From Janthinobacterium lividum (GTDB lineage Bacteria > Pseudomonadota > Gammaproteobacteria > Burkholderiales > Burkholderiaceae_D), in the NCBI RefSeq assembly GCF_011601275.1, contig NZ_JAAOLY010000010.1, positions 124,001-188,000 of the forward strand: 64,000 nt of DNA, given 5' to 3'. The notes below the pieces were generated by a model, which searched no databases, was not told where the DNA came from, and worked only from the letters and a program-made list of their open reading frames with translations. The translations under genes were made by a program, and so were the position numbers. Below, piece by piece: positions 17,584 to 25,973 of the stretch (its first letter is position 1; the number at the start of each line of letters is the position of its first letter).

Positions 17584-18429
17584 CTAGTGCGACACCAGCA
17601 CCGGTAACGTCATCTCCTGCAGCACCGTGCGCGTGACGCCGCCCAGCAGCGCTTCGCGCAGGCGCATGTGGCCGTAGCAGCCCATCACGAGCAGGTCGCA
17701 GTGCCGCTGGGCCGCCATGGCCAGCAGGGCCGTGCCCACGTCCTGGCCCGGCGGCGTGTCGTGCTGCAGCACCTCGACGTTGACGCCGTGGCGCGCCAGG
17801 TACAGGGCCAGGTCGGCGCCCGGCTGTTCGCCGTGCGCGGCCGGCTGCGCGTGCGAATTGACGACGGCCAGGGTCACCTGCCGCGCCCCTTGCAGCAGCG
17901 GCAGCGCATCGGTGATGGCGCGCAGCGCTTCGGCGCTGCCGTTCCAGGCCAGCAGCGGATGCTGCGCGATGCCCGCTGGCGCGGCGGAAAGCGCGTGCGG
18001 CACCATCAGCACGGGCCGGCCGCAATGGAGCATCAGGTATTCCGGCGTGCCGGCGATGACGCGCGACGGCGTATCCTGCGCATCCGTCTGGCCCAGGATC
18101 AGCAAGTCGCAATAGCGCGCCTGCAGCAGCAGCGCGCCTTGCGCGTCGTCGTCGACGAAGCGCGTTTCATAGGTGCCCAGGCCTTCCTCGCGGGCGATGC
18201 GCTCGAAGTCGTGCAAGGCCTCGCTGGCCTGGGTGCGCAGCGTCTGCATCTGCGCCGGCGCAAACTGCAGCGCGTTGACGCCGCCGCCATACGCATAGCG
18301 CGAGATGCCGCTCATGGCCGAGCCGATCAGGTGCGCGCCTTCGGCAATGGCCAGGCGCACGGCCAGGCGGATGCGCTGGGCGCAGTGGCGGGAATTGTCG
18401 ACGTGGACCAGCAGGGTAGTGTAGGGCAT
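17584..18429 (-). CDS. Tandem universal stress protein
   Basis: Two Usp domains in 281 residues. The first (1-150) begins MPYTTLLVHVDNSRHCAQR and ends LLILGQTDA with RPVLMVPH. The second (about 160-281) ends LLVMGCYGHMRLREALLGGVTRTVLQ, split here as CYGHMRLREALLGG and VTRTVLQ, which is the ATP-binding G-2x-G-9x-G-(S/T) signature. The start at 18429 follows GAGGA. It lies 35 bases downstream of phaC on the same strand and probably shares its FNR-type promoter. Usp proteins of this kind often belong to low-oxygen regulons. Confidence 0.9.
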   Translation of the reverse strand: MPYTTLLVHVDNSRHCAQRIRLAVRLAIAEGAHLIGSAMSGISRYAYGGGVNALQFAPAQMQTLRTQASEALHDFERIAREEGLGTYETRFVDDDAQGALLLQARYCDLLILGQTDAQDTPSRVIAGTPEYLMLHCGRPVLMVPHALSAAPAGIAQHPLLAWNGSAEALRAITDALPLLQGARQVTLAVVNSHAQPAAHGEQPGADLALYLARHGVNVEVLQHDTPPGQDVGTALLAMAAQRHCDLLVMGCYGHMRLREALLGGVTRTVLQEMTLPVLVSH

Positions 18430-18464
18430 GGCGTTTTCCTCGGTTGTCGCGCGGTTGTCGGTTG

Positions 18465-20270
18465 TCAGGTTTGCAGCACGTAGCGGCCCGGCGCATCGCC
18501 CAGGTCCGGCCCCATGGACGGCGGCGCCGCTTGCACGCCGGAGCGCTGCGCCAGCCAGGTTTGCCAGGCGGGCCACCACGAACCGTCATGGTGCGGCACA
18601 TCGCGCTGCCAGCTGTCCGCGTCGATGTAGGGCGCGTCGTGGCGGTGCGTGGCCAGCTGGTAGCTGCGGCGCGGCTGGCCCGGCGGCGAGACCACGCCCG
18701 CATTGTGGCCGCCTGAGGTGAGCAGGAAGGTGACGTCCGTGTCGGTCAGCAGCTGCAGCTTGTACACGGAGCGCCACGGCGCCACGTGGTCCGTCAAGGT
18801 GCCGACGGCAAAGATGGGCGCATCGATGTCGGGCAGGGCGATATGGCGGCCCGCCGTGCGGTAGCGGCCTTCGGCCAGGTCGTTGTGCAGGAACAGACGG
18901 CGCAGGTATTCCGAATGCATGCGGCAGGGCATGCGCGTGGCATCCCCGTTCCAGGCCATCAGGTCGCTGTCCTGCTCGTCTTGTCCCAGCAGATAGTGAT
19001 TCAGGCGGCGCGACCAGATCAAGTCATTCGAGCGCAGCAGCTGGAAGGCGCCCGCCATCTGCTTCGTATCGAGGTAACCCTGCTTCCACATGGCCGCTTC
19101 CAGGAAGCTGACCTGGCTCTCGTCGATGAACAGCGACAATTCGCCCGGCTCCTTGAAGTCCACCTGCGCGGCCAGCATGGTGAGGCTGGCCAGACGCGCA
19201 TCGCCATCGCGCGCCATCGTCGCGGCGGCGATCGCCAGCAGGGTGCCGCCCAGGCAGTAGCCGGCCGCGTGCACGTGCGGCGCGCCCGTGATGCGGACAA
19301 CGGCGTCGATCGCGTCCATCACGCCCAGCTGGCGGTAGTCTTCCAGCGACAGTTCGCGGTCTTCCTCCGTGGGGTTTTTCCAGGAAATCATGAATACCGT
19401 GTGGCCCCGGCCCACCAGGTAGCGCACCAGCGAATTGTGCGGCGACAGGTCGAGGATGTAGAACTTCATGATCCACGCCGGCACGAACAGCAGGGGCGTC
19501 GCATGCACCGTGGCGGTCGCGGGCGCGTACTGTATCAATTCGATCAAGTCGTTGCGGTAGACCACCTTGCCCGGCGTGACGGCCACGTTTTCGCCCGCCT
19601 TGTAGCGGCGCGTATCGGGCGCGTACGGCCCCATGGCGGCGCGCTGCCAGTCCTCGGCCGCGTGGACCAGGCCGCGCGCCAGGCTGGCGCCGCCGCTTTC
19701 CACGGTGGCTTGCTGCACCACGGGATTGGTCAGCATGAAGTTCGACGGCGCCAGCATGTCGAGCCACTGGCGCACGGTGAACGTGACGACATCCTCGTGG
19801 TGCGGCGCGACGCCGCGCACGCCCGTGGTGGCGCGGTGCCACCATTGCTGCTGCAGCAAGAAGCCCTGGTAGACGAGGTTGTACGGCCAGCGCCGCCAGG
19901 CCGGATCGTCGAAGCGCCGGTCCTGCGGCAGCGGCGCGATGCACGGCGTCTCGGCGGCGCCGCCAGCCAGTGCCGATTGCATGGCGTACTGCTGCCAGCG
20001 GCCGATCTTCCTCCACGCTTCCTGCACAAGGGCTTGCTGCTTCGATGGCGCCAGCGCCAGGTGGCTGAGCCAGTCGGCATACGCGTTGCCCAGCGCGGCC
20101 GGCGAAATGCCGCCCGTGAGCTTGCCCAGCCAGGCGTTCAGCAGCAGGTCCAGGGTGGCGCCTTCCGGTGCGGTCTCCGGATAATCGGTCACCGGCAGGC
20201 CTTGCCAGGCGCTGCCCAGGCGCTCATGTTCAACGTTGTGCTGCGCGTCGCTCGGCTGCGTCTTGCTCAT
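18465..20270 (-). CDS. phaC: Poly(3-hydroxyalkanoate) synthase
   Basis: A 601-residue class I-like PhaC that polymerises hydroxyacyl-CoA into storage polyester at the granule surface. The lipase-like box is GYCLGG with nucleophile Cys339. The likely Asp is in TLTDHVAPW and the His in SGGHNAGVV. The Trp after the box region and FVPAWIMKFYILDLSP are family-typical. The start has AGGAG 9 bases upstream. No phaA, phaB, phaP or phaR is nearby, so this is an orphan or second synthase. Its partner is a universal stress protein downstream, and an FNR/Anr-type box is upstream, so it may serve as a redox sink under oxygen limitation. Confidence 0.93.
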   Translation of the reverse strand: MSKTQPSDAQHNVEHERLGSAWQGLPVTDYPETAPEGATLDLLLNAWLGKLTGGISPAALGNAYADWLSHLALAPSKQQALVQEAWRKIGRWQQYAMQSALAGGAAETPCIAPLPQDRRFDDPAWRRWPYNLVYQGFLLQQQWWHRATTGVRGVAPHHEDVVTFTVRQWLDMLAPSNFMLTNPVVQQATVESGGASLARGLVHAAEDWQRAAMGPYAPDTRRYKAGENVAVTPGKVVYRNDLIELIQYAPATATVHATPLLFVPAWIMKFYILDLSPHNSLVRYLVGRGHTVFMISWKNPTEEDRELSLEDYRQLGVMDAIDAVVRITGAPHVHAAGYCLGGTLLAIAAATMARDGDARLASLTMLAAQVDFKEPGELSLFIDESQVSFLEAAMWKQGYLDTKQMAGAFQLLRSNDLIWSRRLNHYLLGQDEQDSDLMAWNGDATRMPCRMHSEYLRRLFLHNDLAEGRYRTAGRHIALPDIDAPIFAVGTLTDHVAPWRSVYKLQLLTDTDVTFLLTSGGHNAGVVSPPGQPRRSYQLATHRHDAPYIDADSWQRDVPHHDGSWWPAWQTWLAQRSGVQAAPPSMGPDLGDAPGRYVLQT

Positions 20271-20294
20271 CGAGGGCTCCTGTCGTTTTTTTAC

Positions 20295-20336
20295 AGGATA
20301 GCAATAGCTTGTTCAAAAAATTATGATCTACATCAA
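20295..20336 (-). promoter_or_regulatory. FNR/Anr box and class II promoter of phaC
   Basis: On the minus strand TTGAT-GTAG-ATCAT (20336-20323) matches 9 of 10 FNR half-site bases. A -10-like TATCCT lies at 20300-20295. A start of transcription 7 bases further on (about 20288) would place the box centre at exactly -41.5, the class II activator position. The 263-base region before the next ORF is A+T-rich and otherwise empty. Confidence 0.65.
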
Positions 20337-20539
20337 CTTTGGCCGGATGCGTGCGGCGTGGCTTGCCATCTGGATGAACTTCGAATAAAAATGATTTAAA
20401 CGAATATTGCTATTCCAGCGATTTTCTTCTTGTAACAAAGAAAAACCATTTATTCATGAATTTATTTATTGTATTTGGTAAATTTATGTAGCAAAATACA
20501 GTAAAGCAAGACCGATCACAGTGGATAGCGGAGATGGAC

Positions 20540-20779
20540 ATGCATACGAAAATGTCGGCAAGCGGCAGCGAAGAGGCGGGCAGGGGCTATCCACGCGGGG
20601 CAGCTGCGGGCGTCAGTCGTTTTTCCGTGCGGCGCCTGAAGGCGATAGCCTACCTGGCGCTGTTGCTGGCCGTGGTGCCGGCGGCAAGCTGCATCGCCAC
20701 GGGCCGCGCCGGCGTTCCGGTGCCGTTCAGCGCCATGTGCGGCGTGGTGTCGTGCGCGGCAGGCGACCATGTGTTCTAG
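20540..20779 (+). CDS. Small hypothetical membrane protein
   Basis: A 79-residue ORF with GGAG six bases before the ATG at 20540 (another ATG at 20534 is too close to it). It has a polar N-terminus with basic residues (FSVRRLK), one hydrophobic segment (AIAYLALLLAVVPAASC), and a Cys-containing tail. Codons end mostly in G or C, as in real genes of this genome. I do not recognise a family. Its last bases overlap the end of a decayed LysR gene on the other strand, so it could also be chance. It is divergent from phaC. Confidence 0.4.
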   Translation: MHTKMSASGSEEAGRGYPRGAAAGVSRFSVRRLKAIAYLALLLAVVPAASCIATGRAGVPVPFSAMCGVVSCAAGDHVF

Positions 20780-21179
20780 CGCGCTGCCTGCGCTTCCTCG
20801 CGCATCCATGCCATGAATGCCTGCACGGCGGGGCGCTTGGCCGCGTCGGGCCGCGTCACCAGATAGTAGGCAAAGCGCGCGGGCCAGGGCAAGTCCAGCA
20901 CTTGCACCAGGCGTCCCGCCGCACTGCCGTCCGCGGCGCCATGCGCGGCCAGCCACAGGGACCAGTCGGCGCGGTCCGTATCGTGCAGCAGCGGGTAGCG
21001 CAGGCAATCGCCGGGCGTGGCTGGCGACGGGCACCAGCACGGAAGCCATCAAGCGCGTCACCTGCAAGCCCGGATAATCTCCCAGATCGACTTGCTCGGT
21101 GAATGGCGCGAAGCGGGTGTCAACCATGCGGCGCTGGGCATCCAGCACGGCCAGCGTGGTGCCACGCTGGTAGGCATGG
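20776..21179 (-). pseudogene. LysR-family (GcvA-like) regulator remnant
   Basis: Only the end of the effector domain survives. In one frame the minus strand reads HAYQRGTTLAVLDAQRRM and later DYPGLQVTRLMASVLVPVAS. It then shifts frame near 21020 and continues TPGDCLRYPLLHDTDRADW, SLWLAAHG, ARFAYYLVTRPDAAKRPAVQ and AFMAWMREEAQAAR before TAG. This is the usual C-terminus of GcvA-type LysR proteins with at least one small deletion at the frameshift. The DNA-binding N-terminus is missing; the DUF445 gene ends where it should be. Confidence 0.75.
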
Positions 21180-22466
21180 CTAGAATGCCTGGCTGACTGA
21201 ATAAATCAGCAAGCCGGCCAGGCCGCCCACGATGGTGCCGTTGATGCGGATGAATTGCAGGTCGCGTCCGATGGCCAGTTCGATGCGCTCGCTCATTTCT
21301 TCCTTGCTCCACAGGTCCAGGCGGGCGGCGATGAAGGCGCCCACTTCGCCCCGGTAGCGGCGCACCAGCGATCCGCTGCCGGCGACGATGGCGCCGTTCA
21401 GCCATGCCCGCGCATGGTCGTCCGTGCCGAGCACCTGGCCCGTGTTGCGCGCCACGCCGGTGATGGCTTGCGCCAGCACGGGCTGGTCCGCGTGCAGGTC
21501 GGCCAGCACGCGCGTGCCGATGTGGTGCCACACGTCGCCCAGCATGGCTTGCACCGTGTCGCTGGCGACCAGCTGCAGCTGGTAGCGGCGCACCGTGTCC
21601 TGCCACTGCGGGTCGGCCTTCAGGTGCAGCGCGCTGTCGGCGATCCAGCCGGCGATGCGCTGGCGCAGCGGGTGGTCGGGATCGAGGCGCACGACGAGGG
21701 CGAATTTTTGCAGCGAGGCGATCATGCGCGGCTCGTACGCTTTCACGGCCTTTTTTATCAGCGCGTTCTCGATCTGGAAGGCGCCCAGCACGAAGTCGCC
21801 GATGGCCGCGTGGTGGGTCTCGTCGTCCAGGTAGGCGGCGCCGCGGTCGAGCAGGAAGTCCAGCAATTCTTGCGGCTTGCCGTCGGCGATCAGCGCATCG
21901 ATGCAATCGGCCGCCACGTCCGACAGATTCAATTGTCCAAGATAGCTGCTGGCCTGTTCGCGCAGCAGTTGCCCCAGCTTGTCGTGGTCGGCCATCGCCA
22001 GCAGTTGCTTCACCACGCCGGCGCTGGCCATGCCCAGCTGCCGCGCGTGGGCCTCGTCCGCCAGCCAGGCGCCCAGGCGTGCGGCAGGGTCGGCCTGCGC
22101 GATGCGCTCGGCGATGCCTTGCTCGGTAATGAAATGGTTTTCCACGAAGGCGCCCAGACTGCGCCCGATGTCGGCCTTGCTGTTCGGGATGATGGCCGTA
22201 TGCCACAGGGGGATGCCCAGCGGGTGGCGGAACAGGGCGACGACGGCGAACCAGTCGGCGATCGCCCCCACCATGGACGCTTCGGCGAACGCTTCCACGT
22301 AGCCCCAGGCCGGGTGGCCGCCCCGCTGCGAGCGGGCCACGGCAAACACCAGCGCGGCCAGCAGCAGCAAGCCGACGGCCAGCAGCTGCATGCTGCGCAG
22401 GCGCGCGCGCTTGAGCTGGTCCGTGCTGTGGTCCAGCTGTTTGATGAGGTCGGGGGAAGGTTGCAT
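21180..22466 (-). CDS. DUF445 family membrane protein
   Basis: A 428-residue DUF445 (YjiN-like) protein. One membrane segment sits near residues 25-45 (MQLLAVGLLLLAALVFAVAR), followed by the family motif EASMVGAIADWFAVVALFRHPLG, split here as EASMVGAIADWF and AVVALFRHPLG. A long, mostly helical soluble region follows. The C-terminus has another hydrophobic segment (GTIVGGLAGLLIYSVSQAF). The start at MQPSPDLIK is the last ATG before the membrane segment. A hairpin lies immediately upstream. Function unknown; relatives are envelope proteins of unclear role. Confidence 0.82.
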   Translation of the reverse strand: MQPSPDLIKQLDHSTDQLKRARLRSMQLLAVGLLLLAALVFAVARSQRGGHPAWGYVEAFAEASMVGAIADWFAVVALFRHPLGIPLWHTAIIPNSKADIGRSLGAFVENHFITEQGIAERIAQADPAARLGAWLADEAHARQLGMASAGVVKQLLAMADHDKLGQLLREQASSYLGQLNLSDVAADCIDALIADGKPQELLDFLLDRGAAYLDDETHHAAIGDFVLGAFQIENALIKKAVKAYEPRMIASLQKFALVVRLDPDHPLRQRIAGWIADSALHLKADPQWQDTVRRYQLQLVASDTVQAMLGDVWHHIGTRVLADLHADQPVLAQAITGVARNTGQVLGTDDHARAWLNGAIVAGSGSLVRRYRGEVGAFIAARLDLWSKEEMSERIELAIGRDLQFIRINGTIVGGLAGLLIYSVSQAF

Positions 22467-22467
22467 G

Positions 22468-22500
22468 GATGGCGGTCTGCAGGGTTGCGAGACCGCCATC
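22468..22500. other. 11-bp stem hairpin between permease end and DUF445 start
   Basis: GATGGCGGTCT and AGACCGCCATC pair perfectly across an 11-base loop. It ends one base before the DUF445 ATG codon and 26 bases after the amino acid permease stop, both on the minus strand. No T run follows, so termination is uncertain; it would occupy the ribosome-binding region of the DUF445 message. Confidence 0.45.
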
Positions 22501-22525
22501 TTACTGCGATGGCGCAGTGGAAGGA

Positions 22526-23923
22526 TTACTGTTGCGGATGCAGCAGCGAACGGCGGCGCGCGTAGCCGAAGTAGATGGCCAGGCCGATCACGAGCCAGAT
22601 GGAAAAGGCCATCCAGGTGAACCAGCTCAGGAAGGTCATCAGGCCCACGCACAGGAGCACGGCCAGCGCCGGCACATACGGCACGCCGGGGCAGCGGAAG
22701 GCGCGCGGCAAGTCGGGACGGCGCTTGCGCAGCACCACCACGGCAACGGACACCATGGTGAAGGCGGCCAGGGTGCCGATGTTGATCAGCTCAGCCAGGA
22801 TGTTGAGCGGGATCACGGCGGCGATCAGGCCGAACACGATGCCGACGAGCCAGGTGGCGAAGAATGGCGTGTGGAAGCGCGGGTGCACAGTCGACAGGCG
22901 TTTGGGCAGCAGGCCGTCGCGCGACATGGCGAAGATGATGCGCGTCTGGCCGAAGGCCATCACGAGAATCACGGTGGTCATGCCGAGAATGGCGCCCAGG
23001 TCGACGAAGCCGGCGATCCAGTTTTCCCCCGCATATTGCAGGGCCAGCGAGACGGGATGGTCGACACCGAGGAATTTTTGATACGGCACGATGCCCGTCA
23101 TGATGGCCGACACCACGACGTACAGCACGGCGCACACGGCCAGCGAGCCGATGATGCCGATCGGCAGGTCGCGCGACGGCTTCTTGACTTCCTCGGCGGC
23201 CGAGGTGACGGCATCGAAGCCGATGAAGGCGAAGAAGACGAGGGCGGCGGCGGAGAGCATGCCGTGGTAGCCGAAGGGCATATAGGGCTGCCAGTTGGCC
23301 GGCTGCACATGGCGCGCGCCGAAGATGATGAACAGCAGCACCACGCCCACCTTGATGGCGACCATGATGTTGTTCAGGCGCGCCGATTCGCGCACGCCCC
23401 AGCCCAGCATGGCCGTCAGCAGCAGCATGATGACGAGGGCGGGCAGGTTGATGAAGGTCGTCACGCCGGGCAGGGCGCCCGGCGCGGCAGTCAGGGCGAC
23501 AGGTAACGTTATGCCAAAGCCCGACAGCAGCGACTGGAAGTAGCCGGACCAGCCGACGCAGACGGCTGCCGCGGCCAGGCCGTACTCAAGCAGCAAGTCC
23601 CAGCCTATCATCCAGGCGGCCAGTTCGCCCAGGGTGGCGTAGCTGTAGGTGTAGATGGAGCCGGCGACCGGCACGGTGGAAGCGAATTCCGCATAGCACA
23701 GGGCGGCGAAGCAGCAGGCGACGGCGGCCACGACGAACGACAGCGACAGGGCGGGGCCGGCCGTCAGCGCGCCCGTTCCGGTCAGCACGAAAATGCCCGT
23801 GCCGACGATGGCGCCTATGCCCATGAGGACAAGGTCGAACGGTCCCAGCACTTTCGCCAGACCTCCCGGTTTCTTGCTGTGGGCGATCATGTCATCCAAA
23901 TTCTTGGTTCTAAATAAGCTCAC
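22526..23923 (-). CDS. APC-superfamily amino acid permease
   Basis: A 465-residue inner-membrane transporter with about 12 hydrophobic segments, of the cationic-amino-acid/YfnA-like branch. The N-terminal MSLFRTKNLDDMI, then LGPFDLVLMGIGAIVGTGIF (the APC TM1 glycine motif), FVVAAVACCFAALCYAEFAS, and FFAFIGFDAVTSAAEEVKKP (TM6 and following loop) are typical. The start is a GTG at 23923 with AGGAG 7 bases upstream. It is separated from the sugar operon upstream by a clear terminator, so it is its own unit. Probable substrates are neutral or basic amino acids; sequence does not settle this. Confidence 0.9.
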   Translation of the reverse strand: MSLFRTKNLDDMIAHSKKPGGLAKVLGPFDLVLMGIGAIVGTGIFVLTGTGALTAGPALSLSFVVAAVACCFAALCYAEFASTVPVAGSIYTYSYATLGELAAWMIGWDLLLEYGLAAAAVCVGWSGYFQSLLSGFGITLPVALTAAPGALPGVTTFINLPALVIMLLLTAMLGWGVRESARLNNIMVAIKVGVVLLFIIFGARHVQPANWQPYMPFGYHGMLSAAALVFFAFIGFDAVTSAAEEVKKPSRDLPIGIIGSLAVCAVLYVVVSAIMTGIVPYQKFLGVDHPVSLALQYAGENWIAGFVDLGAILGMTTVILVMAFGQTRIIFAMSRDGLLPKRLSTVHPRFHTPFFATWLVGIVFGLIAAVIPLNILAELINIGTLAAFTMVSVAVVVLRKRRPDLPRAFRCPGVPYVPALAVLLCVGLMTFLSWFTWMAFSIWLVIGLAIYFGYARRRSLLHPQQ

Positions 23924-24069
23924 TGTGTCTCCTGGTGGTTTTTGTCATGGCGCCATTGCCGCCTCGTGAGTGGCACGACGCAGCCAGATTCTAGCCCACG
24001 CGCCCTTGATTCCAGAAGGAAAACCGTACGGTGCCGGGTGCGCCAGCCCTGTAAACTTGTCCGGCGGGC

Positions 24070-24100
24070 AAAAAAAAGCCCCGGGATGATGGACCGGGGC
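24070..24100 (-). terminator. Intrinsic terminator of the aga operon
   Basis: On the minus strand GCCCCGG-9 nt-CCGGGGC is followed by a run of eight T. It lies 35 bases after the stop of the sugar porter gene, and ends the GalNAc operon. Confidence 0.9.
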
Positions 24101-24134
24101 CGTAAAGGAGACTGCTACAGTTGGTTACTCTGGC

Positions 24135-25922
24135 TTACTTTGCAAAGTGCGCTTCGATCTCTTCTAGCGTCTTGCCCTTGGTCTCGGGGAGCAGGAACGC
24201 GGCGGCCAGGAAATACAGCACCGTGCAGCCGGCGCCAAAGAAGAACAGGGTCGAATAACCGTACAAGCCCACGGTCGGCAGGAAGATGGCGGCGATCACC
24301 GTCGAGACGAACTGGTTGACGAGCAGGGCGATGCTCATGCCGTTTGAGCGGATGCGCGTCGGCATCAGCTCGGACAGGGCCAGCCACACGCACACGCCCG
24401 GTCCCACGGCAAAGCTGGAAACGAACACGCAAATGGCAATGGCTACCAGCCATCCGTGCGTGGATGAGGGCACGGGGCCCAGGCTGGCCTTCTCGATGCG
24501 CAGCGGCGCCTCGCGTCCGGCGGCCGGGTCGGCGAACGGATTGAGGTGCAGCTTGCGGAAGAACACGCCGATCACGCTGTCAGGCTGCACGGCGTCGTCG
24601 CGCGCGATGGTCACCTGGCGCAGCACGGGGTCGTCGCTGCGCAGGCTTTTCACATTCGTGAACGGACCGTAGGCGTAGGCGATGGTCAGCTGCTGCGGCG
24701 TGCCGTCGGCCGCCGCGCCCAGGGCCGTCAAGGTGGCCGCATCCAGGTGCAGGGTCAGGCCGTCCGCTTGCACTTGTGATGCGATGGCGGGGCGCACGTC
24801 GGCCAGGTGCGCTTCGGCGCCGCGGAACAGCAGGCCGGCCGCCAGCAGCGAGACGACGATGCCGCCCGTGCCCAGCATCAGCAGGAACTTGCGGCCCTTG
24901 CGGTCCACCAGCAGCACGGCCACCACCGTCATCACGGCGTTCAGCACCTTTAATAACACGTCGGCCATGTTGGCCGAGGCGCCCGACAGGCCCGCCTGGT
25001 TCAGGATATTGACGACATAGGCGAGGATGGAATTGATGCCCGTCGCTTGCGTGCAGGCGAGGATCAAACAAGCGAGCAGGAAGGGCAGCACGTAGCGGCG
25101 GCTCAGCAGCGGGTCTTTCGCCTTGCCGCTGGCCTTGGCCGTATTTTCCGGCGTATCTTGCATCTCGCGCAGTTCGATGTCGGCGGCGGCGGGCAAACGC
25201 GTGCGCAGCAGTGACTGGCGCGCCTGCTCGATGCGGCCCCGTTGCGCCAGCCAGCGCGGCGACTCGGCCAGCAGCAGGGCACCGATGGTAAACACGAGGC
25301 CCGGCGTCAAACAGACCCAGAAGATGCTGCGCCACGCATGGTCCTTGGCCGTGAAGATGGCGGCGATGCGGCCCGCTTCCGGCAAGGCTTGCGCCGCCTG
25401 CGTCGCCGTTTCCACCGTCTGCGCCTGCAGCAGGCCGATCAGGGCGGCCGCCACCAGGCCGATGGTCAGCAGCAGCTGGAACAGGGCGGCGCCGCGTCCA
25501 CGTTGCTGCGCGGGCAGGCATTCGGCCAGGTACAGGGGCACGACGACGCCGATCAAGCCGCCGCTGATGCCTTGCAGCAGGCGGCCCAGCAGCAGCGGCG
25601 TGTAGCCGTCTGCCAGCGCGATCAGCGGGATGCTGGCGCTGAACAGGGCGCCGGCCAGGAACATCACCCAGCGCCGGCCCAGGAGATCGGCCAGGGCGCC
25701 GGCGAACAGCGACGACAGGACCGATCCCAGGAGCACGGCGGCGACGATAAAGCTCAGCTGCTGGGCCGTCAGTTTCCAGGCCACCGAGGCCGTCGATTCC
25801 AGGTAGGGCAGGGCGCCGGCGATGATGCCGATGTCTATGCCGTATAGCAATCCCCCCATGCCGGCAATAAATAGCAGGTAGCGCATGGCCCACACGGGGG
25901 CCTTGTGTGACGTGTCGTGCAT
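24135..25922 (-). CDS. MFS sugar porter with large periplasmic insertions (probable GalNAc permease)
   Basis: A 595-residue sugar-porter-family transporter. Signatures are GGLLYGIDIGIIAGALPY (TM1), GRRWVMFLAG, PLYLAECLP, ESPRWLAQRGR and the C-terminal PETKGKTLEEIE. Family members are usually 450-500 residues. The excess sits mainly at about residues 367-490 between TM9 and TM10, with a smaller insert at about 165-197 between TM5 and TM6. Both loops should face the periplasm. As last gene of the aga operon it occupies the place of the GalNAc permease AgaP of PTS-independent pathways, so GalNAc is the likely substrate; this is inference from context. Confidence 0.85.
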   Translation of the reverse strand: MHDTSHKAPVWAMRYLLFIAGMGGLLYGIDIGIIAGALPYLESTASVAWKLTAQQLSFIVAAVLLGSVLSSLFAGALADLLGRRWVMFLAGALFSASIPLIALADGYTPLLLGRLLQGISGGLIGVVVPLYLAECLPAQQRGRGAALFQLLLTIGLVAAALIGLLQAQTVETATQAAQALPEAGRIAAIFTAKDHAWRSIFWVCLTPGLVFTIGALLLAESPRWLAQRGRIEQARQSLLRTRLPAAADIELREMQDTPENTAKASGKAKDPLLSRRYVLPFLLACLILACTQATGINSILAYVVNILNQAGLSGASANMADVLLKVLNAVMTVVAVLLVDRKGRKFLLMLGTGGIVVSLLAAGLLFRGAEAHLADVRPAIASQVQADGLTLHLDAATLTALGAAADGTPQQLTIAYAYGPFTNVKSLRSDDPVLRQVTIARDDAVQPDSVIGVFFRKLHLNPFADPAAGREAPLRIEKASLGPVPSSTHGWLVAIAICVFVSSFAVGPGVCVWLALSELMPTRIRSNGMSIALLVNQFVSTVIAAIFLPTVGLYGYSTLFFFGAGCTVLYFLAAAFLLPETKGKTLEEIEAHFAK

Positions 25923-25973
25923 GGTAACTCCGGGACGGGGTTGAGGTTGGGGGGATGAGTCTGGAGACTGAAT

